DNA of 64,000 bases from Lycorma delicatula (GCF_047948215.1 NC_134455.1:163786575-163850574); one strand, 5' to 3'; numbered from the stretch's first letter, positions 35,486-47,307 are shown. Program-made: numbers and translations. The notes: generated from the sequence alone by a model not told the origin.

Positions 35486-37503
35486 CAAAATTCAAAACTT
35501 CTGTAGTGAATTAATTCATCAAGTAGAAAAAAAATAAACTTACAAACTTTGTAATTTACTATAAATCATTAAATATTGTTTTTAAAACGTTATACCTAAT
35601 TGAATATTAACCCGACAACCTATTGAGGTAGCTGATATAAAATATTATCCAGACTGAGTATCTTCAGTCTTAAGACAGTACCATAATTAATTTCAGCAGC
35701 TAAAGTACCATTCAGTTATGTAGGAAATTTAAATAAAGTATCTGTAATTTTCATTTTTAAGGTTTCATTTTATCATGTTACAGAATAGCTGATTAACCAG
35801 GATTGATGAAAATATTACCTCAGTCTAGCCAGTGCATTAATATTTTGTTTATCCACAAAAGAAAATATTATGGTCTTTTAAACAATAATCAACTCTATAG
35901 AAATATTACAATTTTCAAAAATAAAATAGAGTATTTCCTAAAAAAACAAAAAAATCAACATGGTTTGTTATAAGAAATGCATGTTTATTGGCCATAATAA
36001 TATTTTCATGGTGCCATATTAGTATTACCATGGTGTAGTACCATAATTTTTTGTATTTATATTATTTGATGTTTTTCAGCTCGTAGATATTATGCAGTTT
36101 TTTTATCTGTCTGAAAACAAACATAAGCGGATATTTTCTATTTCTTAATTAAATAAATATTAAAACAGATAACTGTTTATATTAAACAGATATTTGAAAA
36201 TTACTACCCACAGTCACAGGTTAATGATCTGGCATCTGTATTATAGAAACACTAAAGTTACTACACCATACAGGGTTAAACCAGGAAACAAATCTACTCT
36301 ATTTAATTGAATCCAGTCTATGTAGAAGAGCTTGAAAAACATTTTTTTCATATTAAAATTATAACTTTAATAGACAAAACTAATTTGCACTACTGGCAGT
36401 CTACATTTATTTCTATTCTAATTATGAAGTCTGTTATACTGTATTTAAATGATTGGTACCTAATGATAAATAATTAATATTGTATTAATGCAGGAGTGCC
36501 AATAATTTAATTTTTTAATTATTAAGTTTCTATATTTATATATGTTTGACTTAAATATACACAAGTATAAAAGGGGTGAATATGTTTAGGAATAGAATAT
36601 ATATGAAGCAAGTGTATATACACACACACACACACACACCCACTCATATTCCCGTAATAAACAACAAAGAAACAACGTAGTGGAGAGTTGCCATATTTAC
36701 GTATGCACATGTTCTATTGCAAAGTAATTTTGGCTCTTTAACAAGAATAGCATGAATTTAAACAAAATAATAACAAAGCTGACAATGTTTTGATATAATT
36801 GTTTTATTGACATGAATTTAATGTAACTTATTGCACAATGACCTCCTCTTTATAAGATCATATTATTGCCATATTAATAAAAAATCGTTTATGAAATAAA
36901 GGAAAATTTCATTATAAAAATTAAGTAAAAATATTTGCAATAAAGAAAAAATAATTCAAATTTGTTTTACCAATAGTTTTATCTCATATTATGCAGTTAT
37001 TTTAACATATATATATATATATATATATATTTAATTTTAGCTATTTTATTTACTAAAAATTCTTTGCCAGAGAATTTCCTTGTCTTACAGGTATTATAAC
37101 TGTTGTCATGGCTGTAAAATAGTATAAAATAATAATATAGAATTAATCTATGATTAACTACAAATTAATTATTATTTTTTTATTAATTAATTAATTATTA
37201 ATATATTTAATTAATTATTATTATTTTTAAGATAACATTGAAAAAATAAAAGCATCTACAGGAAGAAAAATTATTGCGCTACAAACATTTTAAAATATAA
37301 TAAAAGATATTCCAATAATGTAAAAAAGGTAAGTTTTTTTACATATTATTCAAAATCAGTTCAGTACTATAGACTTGTCAATATAAAACAATTGTTTCAA
37401 ACTTAGTATAATCAAAAATAGTAAATCAATAAATAAAACAATTTTTGTTTGAGAATTAATAAATTATTGTAAAAATTATAAATGAAATCAAAACTAAACT
37501 TAC
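35486..37503. other. AT-rich intronic sequence with microsatellites
   Basis: Microsatellites: (TA)(CA)n at 36615-36640, (TA)n at 37008-37030 and (TTAA/TAAT)n at 37165-37232. No coding segment precedes PTB exon 1. Confidence 0.55.
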
Positions 37504-37549
37504 TGTGATGTTTACTCGAACTCTTCCACATAGATTTAAAAAAAGACAT
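37504..37549 (-). CDS. Candidate first coding exon of the PTB-domain adaptor gene
   Basis: The ATG at 37549-37547 opens 15 codons (MSFFKSMWKSSSKHH) plus one base, followed by a consensus donor (CACA/GTAAGT, GT at 37503-37502). The left-over base A joins the two leading bases AA of exon 2 to give Lys, so the reading continues ...SKHH-K-LEPGEE. A short N-terminus with hydrophobic Phe residues, a Trp-Lys and a Lys/His-rich segment fits what I recall of insect PTB adaptors of this class. The 5' UTR and promoter are not resolved: upstream (37550-37740) I see no convincing acceptor, and a TATA-like stretch lies only about 15 bases before the ATG. The exon is short, so a chance phase match remains possible; transcript data would settle it. 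Confidence 0.6.
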
Positions 37550-40500
37550 ATTGTTTATATATAAATATAAGACACCAATAGAAACAAGTATAGGGAGTAA
37601 GTATATTACTGTGATGCTATGATTAAATGGGTAGTATGGGTACTGAAGCAAATCAAGGACTGATTCTCTGGCTGGTCGCCTAATGATCATCACTTCCACA
37701 ACACACATATACATATACTTTAAAATATACTCACACATCTACATGTAATCCTCTACTAAACTTCTCCCCTCCTATCTCTTATCAAATGCATTGTCGACTT
37801 GTTGCAGCATATATTGGCAATATCTATCTTAGCAGTGATACTGTAATATAAATAAAAATTAAACAAAAAAATTTAATGAAATTAATATTTAGTAATAACT
37901 TAACAAAAAATAATTATTTCAATTAAGAAGAAAAGATGAGTGTTAAATCCATGAAAGTAACTAAAGTAATAATGTAAATAAACTATATAAAGGAATATAT
38001 TAAAATAATCACAATTAAGTATTTTTTATGGAGTGATTTTTGTCAAGAAAATCTGTCTCTTAAAAAAAAAAATATTTATTAATACTTAATACTGTTGAAC
38101 TTTTTAATTCCTAATGGAGGTTCAATGGAGAACATGTTTTCCTTTCCACGGATTTAATAGGTGTAATTACATGTTTAAATGTTAATAATATCACCAAATA
38201 TTATATTCAAATGTATTTTCAATGTTTCTGTTACATAAAAGTACTGCATGAGGAGTGTAATGCTTTCTACACAACTATGGAAGGAGAACCATAGACCTGA
38301 CAATCTTTTACATATTTATGTTTATGCGTTGAAAATTCCAAGTAGTTTCAGTGATTTATAACAAGTAAGTTTCAGATTGATTTTATTAGCAGCTGACAGT
38401 GAGTAATAGCTCTACTTTAAAAACTGAAATTGTAAATAGTAGACAGACATCTACAAAATAGTTTGGAAAAAAAAAATAAATCAAATCACAGAGATTCTTT
38501 AAATGAGTAGGTAATAAAATTAATTTAAAGAAACTGTCATTTTATAGATATTTTATTTAATTTTAACTGAGGCTGACATATAGACATTAATCTCTATTAA
38601 ATACCAACAAAATCTGATGACACTACATTCAGCAGCATTTAACTTTACTGAAATGGAACCAGTTTATTAAACATGGCTTTTCATGTCATCAGTCTTTAAA
38701 TGCTGAGCTGATGGCATTTTATTTTTTTTTTGTCTTTTGTAAAACTATCAGATAGTAATGGTTGCAGTTTACTTTCTTACTCAGAATTTACTTTCAAAAT
38801 AAAATAAATTGTGTTCACATTTATTGAAAAATAAATAAAAAAATTATCATAAAAAGAATAAGTTTTATGATGTAGATGCTGGTTTTCTGTAGTCTGTACA
38901 GGCTTATCTTTTAATAAAGTTTTTAAAACTTTTTCAAGTTTGTTTTTGAACTGGCAAAACCTGAGTCACTCACATTATTATGGGGAAGAATATTCTCTCT
39001 AACTGCATATACTCATTTAGTTTTCAAATTTACAACATTCCAATCTTTTCTTTCTTCTAAATTTTTTGTGAAGTTTTTTTAAGAGTTCCGGTAACTCATT
39101 TCAAGTTTAAATAACATCTTCAAGTTTACTTATTCATTTTCTGATATTAAAGTTGAATAATTCTGTGGAAAAAATTTATAAATATATACAAATTGGAACT
39201 CATTATTTAAAAGATTCTTAACAGCTTTTAAAATTCCATGTTAATAATGGACTGTATAGAGGACAGCAATTTAAAAAATTAATTTTTCTTTAACTTAATA
39301 GGGAAGAAATGTGATAAATTGTTTTTTTTTTATAGTCTCTATTGTAATTACTTCTTTAGTTTTATTCAATTTTACTCCATTTCACTTTCTGAATGAAATG
39401 ACTTTTCACTTTTGAATTAAAAAAAGTGAATAGAGTTTCATTTTTTAGATTAAGTTTCTAATGAATTTATTTTTAGTACAACAATTTTTTTACTATCATT
39501 AGAAGTATCTCTGCAAGTTCTTGTAAGAAGTAGATTTTTAAAAGTAAGAAAATCACCTATTGCAGTCATTATTTACTAAAATATATTTTATCACATACCA
39601 ATCAAAAAATTACATGATTCATTTATTATGGAAAAAAAGGAGAAAACTATATTAATTTTAAAGGTGGGACTCTTTAGACACTAAATACTGTCCACAGGGG
39701 CTTCCGAGTGTTTAATAATATTGTAAAGTTTCTTCAGATTTTTCAAACTGTCATGAATACTATATGCCAACAGTAGAAAATAACAGAGAATTTAATAGCT
39801 ATTCATGAAAATGTTGACAATAGAAACTTTAGCAAAATCAATATTCAAACCAAATTTCTAACACTTTACATGCATATCCTTTTTTCTTTTGATTTTTCAG
39901 TAAAATTTCAAACTATTCTTGCTAAGAATTTACAATAAGTAGCTTAAGTCTTATTTTAAATTTCTCTTCACATTTAGTTGCATGTCTTAATTATTTATAT
40001 ATTGATCTTCAGATATATTCCTTTAAATTTTTTCTTGATTATTTCAACTAAATGGTAAAATCATATTTTTAGTTCTATAATTAAATTTCATTTGTAGTAT
40101 TGTTTGGAAACACTTAAGTAATACAAATCTGATAGTCTCTTCTCAACTATTTTAATTTGATACATTACTTGATGAGGTCAATGAATTTTCTTGTCCTAAA
40201 AAAAAGAAATGAAATATTGTCTGACTATTTTTTAAATTGTTATGTTCTGAGTGTAATTTTCGTAATTGAAATTAATCGTTACATATTTATTTCATGAAAA
40301 ATCAGAGCATCTATTCAAGGACCTAACAGATATACCATCCACACACATTACTTTCCTATTGGTGTAGATGGGTGAAACTAATTGTCTAATTTACTTACTA
40401 GTAGGATTATTTATGAGTATTACATGCATGTATTATGAAGGAGAGTATTTCCTTTATGCAGTTTTGTATTTAAAACAAAATTCTGAAGGTTGTACAGCAG

Positions 40501-42165
40501 ACATATGACCTAGGGTTGTGTTGAGGTCAAGAAACAAAATTAAACAGATTGTATAATTATAAAAAGTAGAATAAACAAACATCAATTACACAAAAAATAA
40601 TCTTTTATAAAAAAATATATGAAAAAACCAAATTAAAAAAGTTTATTAGGTTGTTTATTGGATTTAATATAAATGAAGCATCAAAACGGATGAAACCAAT
40701 ATTAAAAAATGTCACTGAAATAATTAAAATTGTGTGGAAATGGTTTTCTGTTTGAAAGTAATGACCAACTGGCCTTTTTTTTGTTATTGTTATTAACTAA
40801 ATTTTTAATATTTGAAATCGCTTCCAGTTTTTCTACAAAATCAGTTATTCCAGTCGCTGCGTTATAAGGTTGTATTGAGTGTAAGTTAAAAAAGAAGCTC
40901 AGATAAAGTACTCAATTTTAACTGAGCAAATATAAAATCAGATATTTTATATTTTGTCTTAATATTGATAATAGTTTACATTGCTGACAAAGAAAGCTAT
41001 TTTTTATGTTAATCGGAAATGTAACTCTTATGTTTTGTTTTTGAATCTTAGTTGAATAATTTTTTAGAAAAAAAGAGGCAAATTTATTTTGTAATTTAGT
41101 AAGAAAATTACATAAAATGTTTTAAATAAATGTTTTGTATCTTTTTTTATTTCACCATTTTAAACCAATATTTTATTAGTATAATTCAAAGATTTACAAA
41201 GACATAAATGTAAAAAAAAACAGGCTCTCTGTCACTTTGTATGCCACAAATAAAATGCTGAATTGTTTATCTGGGCAGGTTAAATACAGAAAACTGTGTA
41301 TAAACTAAAGAAGAAGAGTATGGAAATACCTATCACAATAAAATTATATTTTATATAAAAATAAAATTACATTTAATTCCCAGGTACTTGTTTATTGATT
41401 GATGGTTTTATTCAGAGAAAATTCCATATAGGCTGTCTACACAGACTTCCATCACAAAGAGAAGAGTTATAAGGATTAAAAGTCTAATGTTTCTTAAACT
41501 GAAACAAAATCATGAAAGTTATTAACCTGAAGACTGGGTTGATCCTTATCACTGCTAGAGTAATTTGTTACACAAACAATAGGCAGGAGTGTATTGAGAA
41601 AATATTTGATTGTCTTCTTACCCAGAGGAGTAAAATATAATAATTGAAAACAGAAGCAAAAACGTGGAAGGCAAATTTAATATATCTCCATAATGTGATG
41701 ACAAAATCTGCCATGGTAATTGCAAATAATTAGGTTGACATAGGCATGGTTTGAGGTATGTAAGAGAAATAAATGAAAAACTTAGGGTCAACAGTGTTAA
41801 CATGGCCAGATGTTTTGAGACAGTGAATAACCAAATTAGGTTATTACAATAATTTTTAAATAAAAATGTTACTAATAAAATTGACATAATAACATTAATT
41901 TATGCAATCTTCAGCTGTAATATAGAGGTGTTATAACTAAAAATCTATGTTGTTAACAAAATACACTTCTGTTAACATTAAATGTTACTAAGTAGTATAC
42001 CCACCATCTTTTATAAGATGCATTTCATGTATTAGTACTAAACATTACCAAAATACAAATTAAAAATTTAACATTTCTGGCTTAGTATGATGGAAAATAC
42101 TATAAGTTTAATTTAAAACTTAAGTTATAATTATAACTTTTAATTTACCAATTAGTGGAATAATA
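37550..42165. other. AT-rich sequence upstream of PTB exon 1
   Basis: This would hold the 5' UTR and promoter of the PTB gene, but I cannot locate them: no CpG-rich patch and no clear initiator/downstream-element pair. No transposon motif is evident. Confidence 0.45.
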
Positions 42166-42625
42166 CAGAGCATTCGGAAAGTCACTGTGCCGTATACTTC
42201 AGAATTAGGTGATGCATTCTGTTCTTTCGGCGTTAGGTTAGTTACCCTGTGGGTTTGCTGAGCCTTGCTCAGTAATAAACAAGTACATCAGCTGTTGAGT
42301 TGTGTGATTGAACGTGCTTCATTTCGTGTTCTTCGTTTATCGGAATCAATAGCTGCGAGTAAAGTAATGGTTCTTTCGGTAGAGGAACGCATTTTTATCG
42401 TTGAACAAGTTTTTTGTGAAGATGATTAGTATACTGATTTGGAGAGGAACAAGTTTTCTGAGAAGTTTCCCAATACTCCCTGTATTGCAGTGCAGTTCAA
42501 ACTGTTATCGTAATTTTCGGGCAACAGGCTCTGTTGAAGACACTAATCGAAGTGAAAGATCATTTAAACTAAACGAACAGTACATTTGCATAATTCCAAT
42601 GCAAAGCAACTTTCCGAAAGCTCTG
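42166..42625 (+). mobile_element. Short DNA transposon with DUF4817-type transposase N-terminus
   Basis: 17-bp inverted ends (CAGAGCATTCGGAAAGT at 42166-42182; its partner at 42609-42625 matches 16 of 17) bound a 460-bp unit. Inside, from the ATG at 42367, the + strand reads MVLSVEERIFIVEQVFCEDD, then a frame change to LERNKFSEKFPNT and FRATGSVEDTNRSERSFKLN. This is the helix-turn-helix N-terminus that Pfam calls DUF4817, found on insect Tc1-like transposases. The catalytic half is absent, so this is an internally deleted copy that could move only with outside transposase. Confidence 0.82.
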
Positions 42626-43476
42626 CACCTAAATATGTTCTACATTCTAAATTGAAATACAGAAATACTAAATTAAAATGCTGTATCTATATTTAAGATT
42701 TTCTTACGAAGATAAAAAAACTGAACGTTTATAAAGTATTACGAAAGAGAAGTTTATGGTTAATTTCAGTTAAAATAAAAATTCAACTTTTCCCGTTCAA
42801 AAATTTCTTAGAAATAAATTATCATTATAATAATTTTTATCACTGTATAATAACCTTGTCCAAGTTTATCAAAGTGACATAAATGTTAACCCTCCAAACT
42901 TTCCTTAATAGTTTTTCTCTTTTGCTTTTTGGTGTATATTTCTTAAAATTTTGCAAAATAATTTAAACTAGCTGCATAAATGGTGTTGGCAAGCATATTA
43001 ACTTCTTCTCATTTAACTTCTCCTGGGGTTTTAATCATAAAAAAATAAACTTTTCTGTAATTGAAACATGATATATGTAGTATTGTATATAATAGACAGA
43101 TTTATACAAGCTGGCTAATATTTATACAATTTAAACAAACTGGCTAATTAGTCCGTTATCTATATATCTCTTAAATATATAGAATCAATCAGTTTCTGAT
43201 TCAGGGTCTGCTTTCCTTACTTTTTATTTTATTTTAATTTTATCATATTCATTAACCTGTATGTATAAAACATATCCAAAGTTCTAGCACTAAAACAATA
43301 TTTAAATGTGTATATGCAGGATTCCAGGATTAATAATGGAAAAGTGGGGTTTCTGACATCATGTTTTTCTTTTTGAAGAAAGATAGCGAAAAATAATTTT
43401 CAAGGGCCTTTATATTGTGAAAGGACTCATGAGAGGGAGCTGAGCATGTATGGTAGCCATATCTTTCTAAAAAACG
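42626..43476. other. AT-rich sequence
   Basis: Nothing recognisable. Confidence 0.5.
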
Positions 43477-43938
43477 CATGGTGCGTTGGTTTGTTGCAAG
43501 TGCTCATATTTTTATTTTGATGAAGCGCTTCTACGCTAGATCAAAATAACGCTAGATCGCAGCGCTACAGTTTTATTGAAAGTACGTTTTACCAAAACGT
43601 TTTCTAAAATATGTTTTAATGCTTTTTTTATTTTAAATATTAAACTACTTATTTCGCATTTTTTGTCTGTATTATTGTTATAATTTTAAAAATAATGTTT
43701 ATTATACAATACATTTCAAAATAATTAGTTTAATATTTGATGTACTTAAATAGAGCTGTAGTTTTCATGAAAGCATTACTTTAACTGCATTAGATTAAAC
43801 AGTGCGTAACAGAAAGAAAAAAAGTTGAAAATATATCCAAAAATCCCATTTTTGATCCTAACGTTCGTATCAAGAAGCATGGTGCGTTGGTTTTTTTGCT
43901 GTATGTGCTCACATTTTTATTTTGAATAAAGCGCTTCT
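43477..43938. repeat. Direct repeat pair about 400 bp apart
   Basis: The block GCATGGTGCGTTGGTTT followed by TGCTCA(T/C)ATTTTTATTTTGA and AAGCGCTTCT occurs at 43479-43530 and again at 43879-43938. Each is followed by different sequence. They could be ends of one element or two copies of a small one. Confidence 0.65.
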
Positions 43939-43990
43939 TGGCAAAATGCAACAAAGTGGTAAATGCAGTTTTCTACTTTGTTGCTAAACT

Positions 43991-44164
43991 GTATTGTGTA
44001 CTATAAACAGTACGTTGTTTATATTAACATTTATTATACTTATTATTTCTTTACATTTTGTTACAAAAATGTATTGTAGACGTTTTTTTTGAAATTTTAT
44101 AAAAATAAATAAGTATAGAATAAGTGTTAATATGAACAACGTTCTGTTTGTAGTACACAATACA
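43991..44164. repeat. Fold-back (MITE-like) element with arms of about 60 bp
   Basis: The left arm, GTATTGTGTACTATAAACAG onward (43991-44050), pairs with the right arm ending TTTGTAGTACACAATAC (44104-44164), with scattered mismatches. The roughly 50-bp centre is AT-rich and non-coding. The length and structure fit a foldback or MITE element. Confidence 0.8.
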
Positions 44165-44412
44165 ATTACCGGGGTTACCGGGATTTTAAAACAAAAGGAA
44201 TAGAGTACGGAGGATAGCTCCATTCGTGAGGGCCGGCATGCTTAGGTGTGCTGGTTTCAATGAGCGGCTGGGGACTCCAGGAGTCCGTTAGGTTGGATGT
44301 GTAATGCGTCAAAATAGAAGATTGAAGATTGTGAACCGAGACAGGCATTATTAGAGATAATAGAGAAAGGTAGACCAAAGATAATAAAGTAGACCAGGTT
44401 GAGTGCAAATAA

Positions 44413-44738
44413 CCCACCTGGTTGGTCTAGTGGTTAACTCGTCTTCCCAAATCAGCTGATTTGGAAGTCGAGAGTTACAGCGTTCAAGTCCTAGTAAAGC
44501 CAGTTATTTTTACACGGATTTGAATACTAGATCGTGGATACCGATGTTCTTTGGTGGTTGGGTTTCAATTAACCACACATCTTAGGAATGGTCGAACTGA
44601 GAATGTACAACATTTACACTCATACATATCATCCTCATTCATCCTCTGAAGAATTATCTAAACGGTAGTTACCGGAGGCTAAACAGGAAAAAGAAAGAAT
44701 CCATTGGGTTGCTTAATAAAATTAAAGAAAAGAAAAAA
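44413..44738 (+). mobile_element. tRNA-derived SINE, family A, copy 3
   Basis: Head CCCACCTGG, box A TGGTCTAGTGG, palindrome at 44447-44464, box B GTTCAAGTCC and the full body. A 17-bp target duplication, AGGTTGAGTGCAAATAA, flanks it at 44396-44412 and 44739-44755. After the usual AAAAAGAAAGAA end, this copy carries about 40 extra A-rich bases before the duplication. This suggests read-through past the normal terminator before insertion. Confidence 0.95.
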
Positions 44739-44918
44739 AGGTTGAGTGCAAATAAAAGAAGATAACGGTGATAAAGTAAAAGACTAAGACCCTAGACAGG
44801 TACTACTAGAAGACACAATTTGATGTAAGAAAAGAGACCTGAGATCATTATTATAATTGTAATCGTAATTATGAATTCATTAAATAAAAATTCATAATTA
44901 ATTAAAATGAAACTTTCA

Positions 44919-45119
44919 GTGGCAAGAGTGCGTTCAATTTGGCGTAGATTACAAGCAGAATTCGAATATCAACTTCAACTATGTGAGAACGCGTACAAAC
45001 AAAGCGGGTGGGTGCATTTCCCCAGATTGTTAGTTGTAGCTAGTCAGTCTCAACTGGAGAGGTTCCAGAAGACCTTTCCGCCTCCACGCGTCGTTATTGA
45101 AAATGAAAATGAAGATTAA
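44919..45119 (+). CDS. Hypothetical 66-70-codon ORF, possible exon or transposon end
   Basis: The frame reads KLSVARVRSIWRRLQAEFEY, then LCENAYKQSGWVHFPRLLVV, ending FPPPRVVIENENED at a TAA (45117-45119). Composition is clearly less AT-rich than the surroundings, and an AATAAA lies about 15 bases downstream. An in-frame ATG lies at 44907. CTTTCAG just before codon Val (44919) would also serve as a splice acceptor, so it could be a last exon. I do not recognise the protein; the acidic C-terminal tail and Trp/Arg-rich start are the only features. It lies inside the insertion bounded by 15-bp repeats. Confidence 0.35.
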   Translation: MARVRSIWRRLQAEFEYQLQLCENAYKQSGWVHFPRLLVVASQSQLERFQKTFPPPRVVIENENED

Positions 45120-45439
45120 TTGTTGTAAAAATAAATGTTGTGTTGTTTTAAATAAATGATAAAAACTGCGCCACGCTTTTATTTAACTAAATATTTTCAT
45201 TACTTTTAATTTAATAATTATTACATTTATTTATTTTTTATTTAATAGTTATTTATTAGATATTTATATAATTTATTTTTTACTTTTCAGTGCATTTTTA
45301 TATTTGTTAACATATATATATTTTTTTTTTAAATTCTCAATTTGATTTAATTCTTATTTTTTACTTTTTAGAGGGTTTTTCTAATTTGTTTCCTTTTTTT
45401 ATTAATGTTAATATTAATATTAGTTAAATAAAAGCTTTT

Positions 45440-45770
45440 TCCAAAAATAATTTTTTATATGTAATCAAATATATTTTTGTAATTTTTTTTGTATTTTTTT
45501 AAGACTAAAAAAATATAAAAATATTTATTTTTACACATCGAAGTTACATACGTGTACCAAATTTCAATCATTTTCATACGATAGTTCATGAGAAATAAAC
45601 ATTTTCAGCAAAATGCATGAATTTAGCCTAGGGGTTGTGCGGCATATCCAAATTCTAACACCGTAGTATTGTATTGTCATCGAAGTTACATACGTGTACC
45701 AAATTTCATTGATTTTAATACGATAGATCAAAAGATATAGCAGTTGCAAGATTTGATTATTCTTAAAGCG
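45440..45770. repeat. 331-bp segment flanked by a perfect 18-bp direct repeat, with an internal duplication
   Basis: AGTTAAATAAAAGCTTTT occurs at 45422-45439 and 45771-45788. Inside, CATCGAAGTTACATACGTGT and the following ACCAAATTTCA block occur twice (from about 45537 and 45679). The outer repeat may be a target duplication or a duplicated element end. Confidence 0.7.
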
Positions 45771-45804
45771 AGTTAAATAAAAGCTTTTAAAAAGAGACCT
45801 AAGA

Positions 45805-46125
45805 CAATTGGTGAAGAATTGACCGGAGAGCGAAGGGGGGAAAACAGCCCTCTGTGGAGCCATCGCTCGTCTGCGCTTGAGCGGATGGGCGATGGTAATG
45901 AAGCACGGGGACTCTTGACCCCTGAGTTCAAAGGCACCCCCGGGATTGAGTTATGCTTAACTGCTTATCCGACCCCGGGTGGGGAGGAATAGTGAAATAG
46001 GAGTTTTAGTCGGTAGGGTGCGGGCACACATAGGCTCCTATAAAAACATCTAGCCTATTCCCCCACTTGTAGGGGGTACCTAAATGGTATTTATCCGCAA
46101 CACCGATAACAAAAAAAAATTAAAT
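45805..46125 (+). mobile_element. R1-clade LINE 3' end (5' truncated)
   Basis: The sequence around 45835-45950 matches the LINE IV 3' UTR at 31140-31250 (shared GGGGGxGAAAAC, GATGGTAATGAAGCAC and GACCCCTGAGTTCAAAGGC-like order). It continues through a GC-rich 3' UTR with CCCCACTTGTAGGGG and ends in AAAAAAAAATTAAA at about 46125. The LINE may extend left to about 44170, where GC-richer sequence (GTGAGGGCCGGCATGC) begins, interrupted by the SINE and the other insertion. Confidence 0.65.
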
Positions 46126-47307
46126 TTATTATACAATTGTTAATTCAATTTTTTTCCATTAATTTATTTTTTGTTTATTTTTTTGTTATTGTTGTTTTTT
46201 GTTATTTAATAAGAACATTATTTACGAACGATATAAAATGAAAGGAAGTGTTCCAGCATTTGCCAGGATGCATCAGCAGATAATACCTGATTAGTCAGAA
46301 GATAAATCAGGACGATAAAACCTTGATAAGAACAGCATCATAAAATACTTAATCCTCCTTATATATTATAAAATAGTAAGAAAGATGTTGAAATCACGAA
46401 AACTGCAATAATTCGAGACCTAATTGATCTATAGAGACGGGCAATGGCTTAAAACACTCGGATAATCAATTCACATATAATGAGGTCTCACCCAAACTTT
46501 TTTCACAATTCTGAGTCGTGGTATGAGCAAACATTGGTTCTCCCTATATTATGACATGTTAAGAAAACCGCTGAAATGCTTGCCGCAAAGCGGGAAGAGG
46601 GCGCAACTCCCTAGTATAACATAAGAAGGAAATAGGAAGAGAAAAGGTCAGGAAAAATGCTTAGGTAACTAGCCAAAGTGACCTCAAGACTAAGGATGCA
46701 ATTCCTACAGATAAAGTCTATCGTACAAAAGCTGAATCAGGTATGCTTTGCAGTATAAAGCGGCATGTGGATATTAGCCTTATGTAGGAAATGGAGTGGA
46801 GCTGTTCGTATAGTTCCTACCCTGACAGTAAAGTAATTATTTACAACTAATGTGTTGTTCCTAGAGAATACATCTCGAATATAAATTCTGCAGTAGGATA
46901 ATCAACATTATTCTAATTCAGGATATGTGGGCATAGTAACAATGATTTATTTTTTTATTAGATCAGAGGCTAATAACTACTTCAGTCTACAACCTTGGAG
47001 CAATGTATGAAATATGATTAACAATCGTAGAAGGAAAAGGGAAAGCCTTAATTATAGTTTTTGATCAGACGTGCAACCCACTGTCATAAGCCTTGAAATT
47101 TAAGGTGTTGGGCAATTTATGTACGGTGTAACCACTAAAGGAGTAGAGGCCATTTTGTAATCATAAATATGTTAAACATTCTTGATTTAACCTTGACCTT
47201 TATTGTTACTAATAAAATTTGATGGTATTTCTGCATTAATTTAAAGGCTCAGATAAGAGGCCAGTTTACTAATAGGGTGGCAGTTTGGAAATTAAAATTA
47301 AGGGTAA
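46126..47307. other. Unassigned intergenic sequence
   Basis: Moderately AT-rich; scattered stops in all frames and no motif I can name. Confidence 0.45.

Larger units (their letters stand above)
2810..37503 (-). other. Intron 1 of the PTB gene (about 34.7 kb, transposon-rich)
   Basis: If exon 1 is correct, all sequence between the donor at 37503 and the acceptor ending at 2810 is one intron. It contains a DNA-transposon fossil, at least five SINE copies, a dispersed repeat and a 7.7-kb cluster of dead R1-clade LINEs. The LINE cluster lies antisense to the host gene. I see no other host exon inside it. Confidence 0.55.
44845..45789. mobile_element. Unclassified insertion flanked by 15-bp repeats
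   Basis: AAAAGAGACCTGAGA (44830-44844) recurs as AAAAGAGACCTAAGA (45790-45804). The roughly 945 bp between them carries a small ORF and ends near the polyadenylation signal AATAAA (45777-45782). Downstream the LINE 3' sequence resumes. This is consistent with target-primed insertion, but I recognise no element family. Confidence 0.5.

Noticed and set aside
37412..37738. Single 108-codon reading frame on the minus strand as a protein
   Set aside because: Only the 15 codons at 37549-37504 look coding, and they end at a consensus splice donor. The rest is low-complexity intron and upstream sequence.
45564..45863. 99-codon minus-strand reading frame
   Set aside because: It crosses a duplicated non-coding block and a LINE 3' UTR, with no motif support.
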